Positions 1 to 7,907 are shown, counted from the first letter of the stretch. The stretch is DNA of 59,063 nucleotides from DAIODI01 sp036746875 (GCA_036746875.1 DAIODI010000001.1:1-59063); one strand, 5' to 3'. Translations and numbers: made by a program. Notes: generated by a model from the sequence alone, not told the origin.

Positions 1-1020
1 GTCGTCACCGAGTCAACCGTGCCCGTCGGCACGGCGCGGATGCTCGCCGCGCTGATCCGCGAAACCCGGCCGGACGCGGATTTCGAGGTGGCCGCCAATC
101 CGGAGTTCCTGCGCGAGGGTTCGGCGGTTGAGGATTTCCTGCGCCCGGACCGGGTGGTGGTCGGCGTGGACAGTCCGCGCGCCCGCGAGCGCATGGAGCG
201 CCTGTACCGGCCGCTGATGGTGCGCGACGTGCCGGTGCTGTTCACCGGCTTCGAAACCGCCGAGATCATCAAGTACGCCGCCAACGCCTTTCTCGCCACC
301 CGGATCGGCTTCATCAACGAGATCGCCGACATCTGCGAGGAGGTGGGGGCCGACATCGCCGCCGTGACCCGCGGCATGGGGCTCGACCGGCGCATCGGCC
401 AGCACTACCTCCAGCCGGGTCCCGGTTTCGGCGGGTCCTGCTTCCCCAAGGACACCCGCGCGCTGGTCTCCATTTCGCGTGAGGCCGGGGTGCCCAGCCG
501 CATCGTGGAATCGGTGGTCGCCGCCAATGAGGCCCGAAAGGAGCGTCTGGTGGACCGGGTGACGGCGGCCGTCGGCGATCAGCTGTCCGGCCTGCGCATC
601 GGGGTTCTCGGCGTCGCCTTCAAGGCGGACACCGACGATATGCGCGAGGCCGCCGCGCTGTCGCTGGTTCCCGCGCTCCAGGCGCGCGGGGCGGTCGTCC
701 AGGCCTACGATCCGGTGGCGATGAAGGCGGCGGCGGCGCTGCTGCCGGGCGTCGTTTGGTGCACCGACGCCTACGAGGCGGTGGCGGGCGCCGAGGCGGC
801 GGTGGTGCTGACCGAGTGGAACGAATTCCGTGGCCTCGATCTGCGCCGGCTCGCGGCGGCGATGCGGCGGCCGGTGATGATCGATTTTCGCAACATCTAC
901 TCTCCCGCCGACATCGAGCGCACGCCGTTTGTCTACCACAGCGTGGGCCGTCCTCGGCACTGCGGCGCGATCCCGGCTGATGAGCTTGCGTCGCCGCGCC
1001 GGGCGAGGACGTTGACGTAG
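1..1020 (+). CDS. ugd: UDP-glucose 6-dehydrogenase, 5' partial
   Basis: Oxidises UDP-glucose to UDP-glucuronate with two NAD+, feeding capsule, exopolysaccharide or LPS synthesis in the cytoplasm. The window begins inside the gene: frame 1 is open from base 1 and opens with the ESTVPVGT motif that closes the N-terminal Rossmann domain, so roughly the first 120 residues are missing. Visible are the NPEFLREG motif, the central dimerisation helix (KYAANAFLATRIGFINEIA) and the catalytic cysteine in GFGGSCFPKD at codon 147 of the window. The C-terminal UDP-binding domain follows (GVLGVAFKADTDDMREA). The length from the STVP motif to the stop fits the UDPGDH family. It converges on rmlA, with a hairpin between them. 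The family call is firm; UDP-glucose rather than UDP-mannose or UDP-GlcNAc as substrate is inferred from overall similarity. Confidence 0.93.
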   Translation, partial: VVTESTVPVGTARMLAALIRETRPDADFEVAANPEFLREGSAVEDFLRPDRVVVGVDSPRARERMERLYRPLMVRDVPVLFTGFETAEIIKYAANAFLATRIGFINEIADICEEVGADIAAVTRGMGLDRRIGQHYLQPGPGFGGSCFPKDTRALVSISREAGVPSRIVESVVAANEARKERLVDRVTAAVGDQLSGLRIGVLGVAFKADTDDMREAAALSLVPALQARGAVVQAYDPVAMKAAAALLPGVVWCTDAYEAVAGAEAAVVLTEWNEFRGLDLRRLAAAMRRPVMIDFRNIYSPADIERTPFVYHSVGRPRHCGAIPADELASPRRARTLT

Positions 1021-1082
1021 GCGCGGCCGCAAGGCGCGAGGGGTTCCCGCCACGGCGGCCCTTGCGAGGCGTTCGGACAGTC

Positions 1083-1107
1083 TCCGGCCTGACTGCATCA
1101 GGCCGGA
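1083..1107. terminator. Perfect hairpin between convergent ugd and rmlA
   Basis: A perfect 10-bp inverted repeat, TCCGGCCTGA / TCAGGCCGGA, with a 5-base loop CTGCA lies 6 bases downstream of the rmlA stop and 62 bases after the ugd stop. Its place between convergent genes suggests a bidirectional terminator. Neither side carries a T-run, so it is not a textbook intrinsic terminator. Confidence 0.55.
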
Positions 1108-1113
1108 CCCCGT

Positions 1114-1977
1114 TCAGAGCAGCGCCAGCAGGTAGTCGCCGTACCCCGAGTTGGCGTAGCGCGTCGCCGCCAGCCGCTCGATGTCGCCTGCGCCGATGAA
1201 CCCCTGCCGGAAGGCGATCTCCTCCGGACAGGCGATCTTCATGCCCTGCCGCAGCTCGATGGTGCGAACGAAGTTCGCCGCGTCGAGAAGGCTGTCGTGG
1301 GTGCCGGTGTCGAACCAGGCGTAACCGCGCCCCATGAGCTCGACCTTGAGCTTTCCCGCCGCGAGGTAGGCGGTGTTGACGCTGGTGATCTCAAGCTCGC
1401 CGCGCGCCGAGGGCTTCACCGCGCGGGCGATCTCCACGACGTCCTCGTCATAGAAATAGAGGCCGGTGACCGCCCACCTCGAGCGGGGCCTCGCCGGCTT
1501 CTCCTCGATGGCGACGGCGCGGCCGCCGGCGTCGAAGTCCACGACGCCATAGCGTTCGGGATTCTTGACCTGATAGGCGAACACCGTCGCCTCGCGCCGG
1601 GCCTGCGCGGCGCGGAGCTGCTCGGTGAGGCCGTGGCCGAAGAAGATGTTGTCGCCCAGCACGAGCGCGCAGCGCCCGCCGTCGATGAACCGCTCGCCGA
1701 TGAGGAACGCCTGCGCCAGGCCCTCGGGCCTCGGTTGCTCGGCGTAAGAGATCGAGACCCCCCACTGCGCGCCGTCGCCCAGCATCCTGCGGAAGCCCGG
1801 CAGGTCCGTCGGCGTGGAGATGAGCAGGATCTCGCGGATGCCGGCGAGCATCAGCGTGGAGAGCGGGTAATACACCAGCGGCTTGTCGTACACGGGCAGC
1901 GCCTGCTTGCTCACCGCGAGCGTGACCGGGTAGAGCCGTGTGCCGAGCCCGCCGGCGAGGATGATCCCTTTGCTCAT
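1114..1977 (-). CDS. rmlA: Glucose-1-phosphate thymidylyltransferase
   Basis: Makes dTDP-glucose from glucose-1-phosphate and dTTP, the first step of dTDP-L-rhamnose synthesis. The protein is 287 aa, normal for RmlA. It starts MSKGIILAGG and carries the nucleotide-binding GGLGTRLYPVT loop, SKQALPVYDKP, the LGDNIFFG segment, and EKP and WFDTGTHDSL motifs. The frame is open further upstream, but the start at 1977 is preferred because it gives the family N-terminus and overlaps the rmlB stop by four bases (ATGA), implying translational coupling. The rmlB-rmlA order on the minus strand indicates one transcript. No unusual residues seen. Confidence 0.95.
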   Translation of the reverse strand: MSKGIILAGGLGTRLYPVTLAVSKQALPVYDKPLVYYPLSTLMLAGIREILLISTPTDLPGFRRMLGDGAQWGVSISYAEQPRPEGLAQAFLIGERFIDGGRCALVLGDNIFFGHGLTEQLRAAQARREATVFAYQVKNPERYGVVDFDAGGRAVAIEEKPARPRSRWAVTGLYFYDEDVVEIARAVKPSARGELEITSVNTAYLAAGKLKVELMGRGYAWFDTGTHDSLLDAANFVRTIELRQGMKIACPEEIAFRQGFIGAGDIERLAATRYANSGYGDYLLALL

Positions 1978-3059
1978 GCGCGCAGGCCCCCCGCGCCGGG
2001 CGCGCCCGGCAGACGGCCGAGACGCTCGCCGCCGTATGTCCGCCGCAGCGGCCGCCACCAGTCCTCGTTGTCGAGGAACCAGTTGACCGTCCTGCGCAAC
2101 CCGGTTTCGAACGTCTCCTGCGCCCGCCAGCCGACCTCGGCCTGAATCTTCGCCGGGTCGATAGCGTAGCGGAAGTCGTGGCCGGGGCGATCCTCGACGA
2201 ACCGGATCAGGTCGCGATGCGCGCCTCGCCCGGGGACCGGGCGAAGCTCATCCATCAGGGCGCAGATCAGCTCCACCACCTCGATGTTGCGCCGCTCGCC
2301 GTCGCCGCCGACGTTGTAGCTCTCGCCCGGTTCGCCATGGGCGAGGATCGCAAGCAGCGCGCGCACGTGGTCGTCGACGTAGAGCCAGTCGCGCACGTTC
2401 GCGCCCTCGCCGTAGACGGGCAGCTCGCGCCCGTCGATGGCGTTGGTGATGACCAGCGGAACAAGCTTCTCCGGGAAATGATAGGGCCCGTAGGTGTTGG
2501 AGCTGTTGGAGATCATGACCGGCAGTCCGTAGGTGTGGAACCAGGCGGCGGCGAGGTGGTCTGAAGACGCCTTGCTGGCCGAATAGGGCGACCTTGGCCG
2601 ATAGGGCGTTTGTTCGGTGAAGCGTCCCGCCGGGCCGAGGCTGCCGTAGACCTCGTCCGTGGAGACGTGGAGAAAGCGGAAGTCGCGCGCCCGATCCTGC
2701 GGCAGCGACGACCAGAAGAGCCGCGCTTCCTCCAGCAGCGTGCAGGAGCCGACGACATTGGTCTGGATGAAGGCGGCCGGCCCGGTGATCGACCGGTCGA
2801 CATGCGTCTCGGCCGCCAGATGCACGATCCAGTCGGGCTGATGCCGCGCGATCGCCGCGCGAACGGCGCCGGCGTCGCAAATGTCGGCGCGGTGGAAGGT
2901 GAACCGCGGGTCGGCTGAGACGGGCGCCAGCGACTGGAGATTGGCGGCGTAGGTCAGCTTGTCGATGACGGCGACGCGATGCGGGGTCTGCGTGATCAGC
3001 CAGCGGCATACCGCCGATCCGATGAAGCCGGCGCCGCCGGTGACGAGGATGCCTTTCAT
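1974..3059 (-). CDS. rmlB: dTDP-glucose 4,6-dehydratase
   Basis: Converts dTDP-glucose to dTDP-4-dehydro-6-deoxyglucose using tightly bound NAD+. It is an extended SDR of 361 aa. The N-terminus MKGILVTGGAGFIGSAVCRW has the GxxGxxG dinucleotide-binding motif. The catalytic STDEVYG motif (Asp-Glu pair) and YSASKASSDH (Tyr-x-x-x-Lys) are both present, as is the NSSNTYGPYHFPEKL substrate region. It is first in the rmlBA pair and diverges from the SDR gene at 3487 across a 427-base gap that must hold both promoters. Its C-terminus, rich in Gly/Arg/Ala, is slightly longer than in enteric RmlB. Confidence 0.95.
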   Translation of the reverse strand: MKGILVTGGAGFIGSAVCRWLITQTPHRVAVIDKLTYAANLQSLAPVSADPRFTFHRADICDAGAVRAAIARHQPDWIVHLAAETHVDRSITGPAAFIQTNVVGSCTLLEEARLFWSSLPQDRARDFRFLHVSTDEVYGSLGPAGRFTEQTPYRPRSPYSASKASSDHLAAAWFHTYGLPVMISNSSNTYGPYHFPEKLVPLVITNAIDGRELPVYGEGANVRDWLYVDDHVRALLAILAHGEPGESYNVGGDGERRNIEVVELICALMDELRPVPGRGAHRDLIRFVEDRPGHDFRYAIDPAKIQAEVGWRAQETFETGLRRTVNWFLDNEDWWRPLRRTYGGERLGRLPGAPGAGGLRA

Positions 3060-3486
3060 GCGCGCCGGCTTGCCGGGGACTGGGCCCCGCCAGTGTGAAC
3101 GGCCGGCATCGACGTCAGGTCAGGGGAGTCCATCTTCGGACGGTGCTTTGCGTTGGCGGGAACGGCGCGAGGAGGCGCGTCCGGTCGCCGGTTCGGGACC
3201 GAGGCCCTTCGGCCAGTATACCGGATGACAGGCGCATGTCCCAGATCGGGCGCGGCGCAGGGCCTCCTCGCCCGAAGCAAGCCGTGGCGGCGGTTTCGAA
3301 GCCGGCTCTCTTCAATCTCTCCAGGCGCGATGCGGCACTTTCGCGCCAGGGCGGATCGGCCGCGGGCCGCCGAAACGGCCTTGCCGCCAGCATCCGGGCT
3401 GCCCTACGCTTCACTGCCATGGCCGCCGCCGGCATGACGGATCGGGATTTCGGCCCCGGCTGGCTTTCGGGGCGAGGCTGAGGGCC
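3060..3486. other. Intergenic region between divergent rmlB and SDR gene
   Basis: This 427-base stretch separates two divergent genes and should carry both promoters. Several frames are open across it on both strands, but none gives a recognisable protein, and they look like GC-rich chance frames. I see no convincing -35/-10 pair, terminator or structured RNA. Confidence 0.5.
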
Positions 3487-4425
3487 ATGCGCATCCTGTT
3501 CACTGGCGCAAGTTCCTTCACCGGCGCGTGGTTCGTGCGGGAGCTTGCAGCCGCCGGCCATCGGGTGACCGCGGTGCTGGGCGCGAGGCCCGGCGACTAC
3601 GCGGAGCCGTTGCGCCGGGCGCGAACGGCGTGGGCGGCGGAAGCGTGCGAGACGGTCGTGGGGCCGCGCTTCGGCGACGACGCCTTCCTCGCGCTCCTTC
3701 GCTCTCGCCCGTTCGATCTCATCGCCCATCACGGCGCGAACGTGACCGGCTACAAGAGCCCGGATTTCGACGTCACGGCCGCCGTCGCCGCCAACACCCG
3801 CAACATCGCCGCCGTGCTGGAGGCGCTGAGGCAGCGGGGAGGCCGACGGTTCCTTCTCACCGGCAGCGTGTTCGAAGGCGGAGAAGGCGCGGGCTCGGAA
3901 GGCCTGCCGGATTTCTCGCCGTACGGGCTCTCCAAGGCGTTCACCGCGCGGATGATCAGCGACCATTGCCGCCACGCCGGCGTTCATTTCGGCAAGTTCG
4001 TGATCCCCAATCCCTTCGGCGCGTGGGAGGAGCCGCGCTTCACCGGCTACTGCATGCGCGCCTGGCTGAACGGCGAGACGGCGGTGTGCGGCTTTCCGCT
4101 GAATGTGCGCGACAACATTCACGTCGGCTTGCTGGCCAGGGCGTATGCCCGGTTCGCCGAGGGGCTTCCCGCCGAGGCGGGCGCCAGCAAGCTGAACCCG
4201 AGCGGTTACGCGGAGAGCCAGGGCGCGTTCACGCTGCGCCTCGCGGCGGCGATGCGGTCGAGGCTCGGCAGGCCGTGCCTCGTGGAGCTGCAGCGGCAAA
4301 GCGCGTTCCCCGAGCCGATGGTGCGCGTCAACACCGATCTCGTTCGCCCCGGCGACTACGGTTTCGATGAAGAGACGGCGTGGGACCAGATGGCCGCCTA
4401 CTACGCCGAAGGCGCGCGCGCGTAA
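3487..4425 (+). CDS. NAD-dependent epimerase/dehydratase family protein (extended SDR)
   Basis: A 312-aa extended short-chain dehydrogenase. The N-terminal TGASSFTGAWFV is the dinucleotide-binding loop (TGxxxFxG), followed by LTGSVFEGGE at the catalytic serine/threonine strand and YGLSK as the YxxxK catalytic pair near residue 157. The C-terminal half has VIPNPFGAWEEPRFT and RDNIHVGLLA, typical of sugar-nucleotide SDRs. The substrate is not determined by sequence. Its context (rmlA, rmlB, rmlC and ManC-like protein around it, with no rmlD) makes a 4-keto-6-deoxyhexose reductase or epimerase the most likely role; this is inference. It is flanked downstream by a copy of the palindromic repeat. 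Confidence 0.8.
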   Translation: MRILFTGASSFTGAWFVRELAAAGHRVTAVLGARPGDYAEPLRRARTAWAAEACETVVGPRFGDDAFLALLRSRPFDLIAHHGANVTGYKSPDFDVTAAVAANTRNIAAVLEALRQRGGRRFLLTGSVFEGGEGAGSEGLPDFSPYGLSKAFTARMISDHCRHAGVHFGKFVIPNPFGAWEEPRFTGYCMRAWLNGETAVCGFPLNVRDNIHVGLLARAYARFAEGLPAEAGASKLNPSGYAESQGAFTLRLAAAMRSRLGRPCLVELQRQSAFPEPMVRVNTDLVRPGDYGFDEETAWDQMAAYYAEGARA

Positions 4426-4475
4426 CTGCGCAGTGAGGCGCGGCCGGTGAGGCCCGCGGCCCTGATACGGTCAGG

Positions 4476-4550
4476 CTGGCCGCTCTATCTCTTTGTATTC
4501 GCATCATCTTTTTCCGCCAGGTGGCGGCCACCTGGCGGGATGACGCGCTA
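4476..4550 (+). repeat. Dispersed palindromic repeat, copy 1 (75 bp)
   Basis: Begins with CTGGCCGCTCTATCTC and, 25 bases on, contains outer arms GCATCATC (4501..4508) and GATGACGC (4539..4546). These enclose a T5 tract and an 11-bp perfect inner stem CCGCCAGGTGG / CCACCTGGCGG with loop CGG. The last three bases, cta, are the TAG stop of the minus-strand ManC-like gene. Related copies lie at 6724, 11379 and 38438, all in the same orientation. It resembles the short palindromes widespread in Rhizobiales genomes. Confidence 0.85.
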
Positions 4551-5828
4551 TCTGTCGCGATCGGTTCGTCCGTATACGTCCTCGATCCGGACGATGTCGT
4601 CCTCCCCAAGGTAGTCGCCGGACTGCACCTCGATGATCTCAAGCGGTATCTTGCCGGGGTTTTCGAGCCTGTGGACGGCGCCCATCGGGATGAAGGTGCT
4701 CTCGTTCTCGTGCAGCACGAAGGTGCGCTCGCCGCACGTGACCCGCGCTGTTCCGCGCACCACGATCCAATGCTCGGCGCGGTGATGGTGATACTGGAGC
4801 GACAGCGCCGCGCCGGGCTTCACCGTGATGCGCTTGACCTGGTGGCCGGGACCGCGGTCGATGCCCTCGAACGCGCCCCACGGCCGCAGCACGCGCCGGT
4901 GGGCAACCCGTTCCGGCCGCCCGGTGATCCGGCGGTCGACCTCGCCGGGATCGAGAGCGTCGCGCCGCGCCACCAGCAAGGCGTCCGGCGTGTCGACAAT
5001 CACGACGTTGTCGAGCCCCACCGCCACCGTCAGCCGGTGCGGGCTGTGCACTACGGTGTCCCTGCATCCGATCAGCTCGGCCTGCGCGCGGTGCTGCGCC
5101 GCCACCGTGTCGAGCGACGGCACGCCCGGCGGCGCGCCGGCCTCCGGCGGGCCTCCGGCGACGCCCGGGCTCGCCAGCAGCGCCGCGAGCGACACGGCCG
5201 CGCCCTCGGCGCGCAGGTGGCCAGGCCGCACGAACGGCGGGTCCACGGTCTGCGCGGCGAACGCTTCCCGGCATCGGGCGAGGGCGGCGGGCGCCATCTT
5301 CGCGGCGAGATCGAGCAGCACGCTGGCGCCCACAACGGCGATGCCCTGGCCGCCCGGTGGAAACGATGGCGCAGCGCTTGCGGCCGCGTCGCGAACCAGC
5401 CGACCCAGCACGGCGGGCTCCCCATGGCGCGATCCGACCGGGATCAGCGCCAGCGCCGCCTCCGCGTCGCTGCGCAGGGCGTTCAGCGCCACGAGGCAGG
5501 CGGCGTCCAGCTCTCCAAGCCCGCCGCCGGCGAGCACGATGGCGGCGGTCAGTCCGTGCCGCTCCGCCGCCTCGCGGACAAGAAAGCGATGCGGCTCGTC
5601 GACGGTGACAAAGGCCCGTCCGGTTCCCGCCGCGCGTGCGGCGGCGCAGGCGTGGTCGAAGGCGGAACGGTCTTCGTCGATCGCCACGAAGATGTCGGGG
5701 AAGTCCTGCCTGCTCAACGGCCACAGCAGCCCCCCCGGCGCCGGGCACAAGAGCACCGGCAGCACGGGCACTTCGCCCTGTCCGCCGGCGGCCGCGCGCC
5801 GGGGCGATGCGGCTGTCCTAGCAGGCAT
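4548..5828 (-). CDS. ManC-like protein: degenerate GDP-mannose pyrophosphorylase domain plus intact type II mannose-6-phosphate isomerase cupin
   Basis: This 426-aa protein aligns end to end with ManC/AlgA. The C-terminal cupin (about residues 300-425) is almost textbook: RPWGAFEGID, VKRITVKPGAALSLQYHHHR, AEHWIVVRGTARVTCG, IPMGAVHRLENPGKIPLEII and GEDDIVRIEDVYGR. The N-terminal part keeps LLWPLSRQDFPDIF (about 34-47) and EPHRFLVREAAERHGL, but the expected GGSGTRLWPLSR nucleotide loop reads CPAPGGLLWPLSR. The GRNTAPA, PADHxI, ETGYGYI, EKP, NSGMF and GWNDVGSW motifs are absent or unrecognisable. The start at 5828 has GGGAGG upstream and overlaps the small ORF by 11 bases. I infer isomerase activity without pyrophosphorylase activity. 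Its stop lies in the palindromic repeat. Confidence 0.85.
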   Translation of the reverse strand: MPARTAASPRRAAAGGQGEVPVLPVLLCPAPGGLLWPLSRQDFPDIFVAIDEDRSAFDHACAAARAAGTGRAFVTVDEPHRFLVREAAERHGLTAAIVLAGGGLGELDAACLVALNALRSDAEAALALIPVGSRHGEPAVLGRLVRDAAASAAPSFPPGGQGIAVVGASVLLDLAAKMAPAALARCREAFAAQTVDPPFVRPGHLRAEGAAVSLAALLASPGVAGGPPEAGAPPGVPSLDTVAAQHRAQAELIGCRDTVVHSPHRLTVAVGLDNVVIVDTPDALLVARRDALDPGEVDRRITGRPERVAHRRVLRPWGAFEGIDRGPGHQVKRITVKPGAALSLQYHHHRAEHWIVVRGTARVTCGERTFVLHENESTFIPMGAVHRLENPGKIPLEIIEVQSGDYLGEDDIVRIEDVYGRTDRDR

Positions 5829-6138
5829 GGTTCCCTCCCGGCGCGATCCAGGCGGTCCGCAGCGGGACGCGAACCTCGGGCCACGGCGACCCGCGCCCGC
5901 AGCGGTCCGCACCATGCCTGACGCGTCTCGCCGGGAACAGCGCGCCGTCCGCGATCCGGTGCGGAGGCGCAACCAGGGTTTCGACGGCGGGTTCGGTCCG
6001 TGTGCGGATGGTCAACTGGCGTTTCCTGCGCGGGAGGTGACGCCCGGAAGCGAAACCATTTCTGGCCAAATAGCGGTTGAGGATGGCGTAATCGTGGTTT
6101 GCGCCGGGATGGCCGGACGTGGCGATCGTCGTGTTCAT
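5818..6138 (-). CDS. Small basic hypothetical protein between rmlC and the ManC-like gene
   Basis: A 106-aa frame starting MNTTIATSGHPGANHDY. Its ATG lies one base after the rmlC stop and its TAG overlaps the downstream start codon by 11 bases, so it would be translationally coupled on both sides. Most codons end in G or C, as in the neighbours. It is rich in Arg, His and Pro, with no signal peptide, membrane segment or recognised domain. No family is recognised. It could also be a chance frame in GC-rich DNA; the tight spacing is the main argument for a real gene. Confidence 0.42.
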   Translation of the reverse strand: MNTTIATSGHPGANHDYAILNRYLARNGFASGRHLPRRKRQLTIRTRTEPAVETLVAPPHRIADGALFPARRVRHGADRCGRGSPWPEVRVPLRTAWIAPGGNHAC

Positions 6139-6139
6139 G

Positions 6140-6694
6140 TCAAAACCCCGGGTCTGGCATGTCGCGCCACAGCGGCAGCTCCCGGTCCCTCGCCGAGAGC
6201 ACCGGGGCGAGCCTGCCGAGGCCCCAGTCGATGCCGAGGCGCGGGTCGTCCCAGCGCAACCCGGCGTCGTGGGCCGGCGCGTAGGGGGCGGAGACCTTGT
6301 AGAGCACCATGGTGTCGGGTTCGCGCGTGGCGAATCCATGGGCGAAGCCTTCCGGGATCAGCAGCTGGAGACCGTTGGCCGCCGAAAGCTCCACAGCCAC
6401 ATGGCGTCCGAACGTCGGCGAGCGGCGCCTGAGGTCCACGGCGACATCGACGACGGCGCCGGCCAGAACCCGGACAAGCTTCGCCTGGGCGAACGGCTGC
6501 GTCTGGAAGTGCAGCCCGCGCACCGTGCCGGCAAGCCGCGACAGCGACTGGTTGTCCTGGATGAACCGCGTGGCGACGCCGGCGTCGACGAGCGCCTGCG
6601 CGCGGAATGTTTCGCTGAACCAGCCACGCGCGTCTTCCACGCGCCTGGGCCGGATCAGTTTCACATCGGGCAGGCCGGTCGCTTCGATCTGCAT
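6140..6694 (-). CDS. rmlC: dTDP-4-dehydrorhamnose 3,5-epimerase
   Basis: Epimerises C3 and C5 of dTDP-4-dehydro-6-deoxyglucose in dTDP-L-rhamnose synthesis. It is 184 aa, normal for RmlC, with the cupin fold. Motifs: DARGWFSETFRAQ near the N-terminus, FIQDNQSLSRLAGTVRGLHFQ with the catalytic His, VVDVAVDLRRRSPTFG, IPEGFAHGFAT and the C-terminal RWDDPRLGIDW. The start at 6694 (MQIEATGLPD) has AGAAGGG eight bases upstream; an ATG 11 codons earlier is less likely. The gene heads a compact minus-strand unit with the small ORF and the ManC-like gene. It is separated from rmlAB, so the rhamnose pathway is split into two transcripts here. Confidence 0.94.
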   Translation of the reverse strand: MQIEATGLPDVKLIRPRRVEDARGWFSETFRAQALVDAGVATRFIQDNQSLSRLAGTVRGLHFQTQPFAQAKLVRVLAGAVVDVAVDLRRRSPTFGRHVAVELSAANGLQLLIPEGFAHGFATREPDTMVLYKVSAPYAPAHDAGLRWDDPRLGIDWGLGRLAPVLSARDRELPLWRDMPDPGF

Positions 6695-6723
6695 CGGGTC
6701 GACCCTTCTGTTTCCCTGGTTTC

Positions 6724-6774
6724 GCATGATCTTTTCTGCGCCAGGTGGCGGCCGCCTGGCGGGAAGATACGCTA
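6724..6774 (+). repeat. Dispersed palindromic repeat, copy 2
   Basis: GCATGATC (6724..6731) and the inner stem GCCAGGTGGCGGCCGCCTGGC are followed by GGGAAGATACG and then cta at 6772..6774, which is the TAG stop of the minus-strand nagZ-like gene. The outer right arm is more diverged than in copies 1 and 4. It lies between the rmlC start and the nagZ stop. Confidence 0.75.
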
Positions 6775-7893
6775 GTCACGGTCGATCGACAGGCGCAGCG
6801 GCCGTACGCGGCGGTACGCCTCGCCGATGCGCGCCGGCGAAAGACGGCCGGCGAGCACAGCCTCGACGAGGCTTGCGTGAACCACGGCCGCCGTGTTCAC
6901 GCCCGCCGCGGCCCGCGGCGGCCCCACCAGAACGAGATCGTTGCCGGCCGCCAGCGCAATCGCCGCCGCCTCGCCCGCGGCGTACCTGTGCGACACGGCG
7001 GACATCGTCAGGTCGTCGGTGATCACCGGCCCGGTGAAGCCCGTCTCCTGCCGCAGCGCCGCGATCGCCGCCGGCGACAGCGAGGCGGGCGTCGCGCCGG
7101 TCCCGTCGAAGCGGGCGTGGCCGAGATGGCCGACCATGATGGCGTCCGCCGCGCCTGCCGCCACAAGCGCCGCGAAGGGGCGATGCTCGCGAGGGGCGTA
7201 CGTCGCCGTGATGTCCACGGGTCGAAGGTGGGTGTCGCCATCGCTTGATCCGTGTCCCGGCCAGTGCTTGATGGCGGTGCGCACGCCGGCCTCGCGATGC
7301 GCCGTGATGAAGGCGCGCGCGTAGGCTTCGACAACGCCGGGATCGGCGCCGTAGCTGCGCCGCGCCCGCGAGATCACCGTGTTGCCGCTGTTGAGATCGA
7401 GATCGACGACCGGAGCGAGGTTCAGGGTGACGCCGAGCGCGGCGAGCTCCCGCGCCATGCGCAGATAGATGTCGCGCGCCTCCGCCGGCGTGCGCGAGCG
7501 CGCCATGCGCATGGCGCTGGGTTCGGAGGCGAAGCCCTTCCCGGCCGTCAGCCGCTGTACGCCGCCGCCTTCCTCGTCGATGGCGATGATGGGCGGGCGG
7601 GCCCGGGGGGCGGCGTCCCGAAGGTGCGCGACCAGCGCTGCGGCCTGGCGCGGCGAGGCGATGTTCTCGTCGAACAGGATGACGCCGCCGATCCGCCCGG
7701 CCCTCAGCGCCCGCGCCACGGCCTCGACACCGGGATCGCCGGGCCGGGTTCCGGAAAAGCCGACGACGAGGAGCCCGCCGATCCTCGCCAGCGCCTGATC
7801 GACGGCCGGATCGTCGGCGATCGGCCGCGCCTGTCCCGCGGCGGCGGCAAGGCACAGGGCCAGGGCGGCGGCAAGAAGGCGGACGGAACGCAC
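6772..7893 (-). CDS. nagZ: Exported beta-N-acetylhexosaminidase, glycoside hydrolase family 3 (NagZ-like)
   Basis: GH3 enzymes of this type release N-acetylglucosamine from muropeptides during peptidoglycan recycling. The 373-aa protein has the NagZ signature KHWPGHGSSDGDTH, whose His-Asp pair is the acid/base element, and the nucleophile motif ITDDLTMSAV. IDEEGGGVQRL is also typical. The GTG start at 7893 has AGGAG nine bases upstream and begins VRSVRLLAAALALCLAAAAG, a Sec signal peptide; a longer frame with ATGs at 7953 and 7959 would bury it. Enteric NagZ is cytosolic, so an exported form suggests action on periplasmic muropeptides. Divergent from the oxidoreductase at 7952. Its stop lies in repeat copy 2. 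Confidence 0.85.
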   Translation of the reverse strand: MRSVRLLAAALALCLAAAAGQARPIADDPAVDQALARIGGLLVVGFSGTRPGDPGVEAVARALRAGRIGGVILFDENIASPRQAAALVAHLRDAAPRARPPIIAIDEEGGGVQRLTAGKGFASEPSAMRMARSRTPAEARDIYLRMARELAALGVTLNLAPVVDLDLNSGNTVISRARRSYGADPGVVEAYARAFITAHREAGVRTAIKHWPGHGSSDGDTHLRPVDITATYAPREHRPFAALVAAGAADAIMVGHLGHARFDGTGATPASLSPAAIAALRQETGFTGPVITDDLTMSAVSHRYAAGEAAAIALAAGNDLVLVGPPRAAAGVNTAAVVHASLVEAVLAGRLSPARIGEAYRRVRPLRLSIDRD

Positions 7894-7902
7894 GCGGCGC
7901 GG

Positions 7903-7907
7903 CTCCT
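7903..7907 (-). promoter_or_regulatory. Ribosome-binding site deciding the nagZ GTG start
   Basis: AGGAG on the minus strand, nine bases before GTG at 7893. This spacing supports a start that puts the hydrophobic signal peptide at the very N-terminus. Confidence 0.6.

Noticed and set aside
3115..4299. A 394-codon minus-strand frame across the rmlB-SDR gap
   Set aside because: It is antisense to the SDR gene for most of its length and rich in Arg and Pro, with no domain.
4501..4546. Palindromic repeat taken as an intrinsic terminator
   Set aside because: The T-run precedes the stem on the plus strand and becomes an A-run after the stem on the minus strand, which is wrong for Rho-independent termination. 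The dispersed copies fit a repeat family better.
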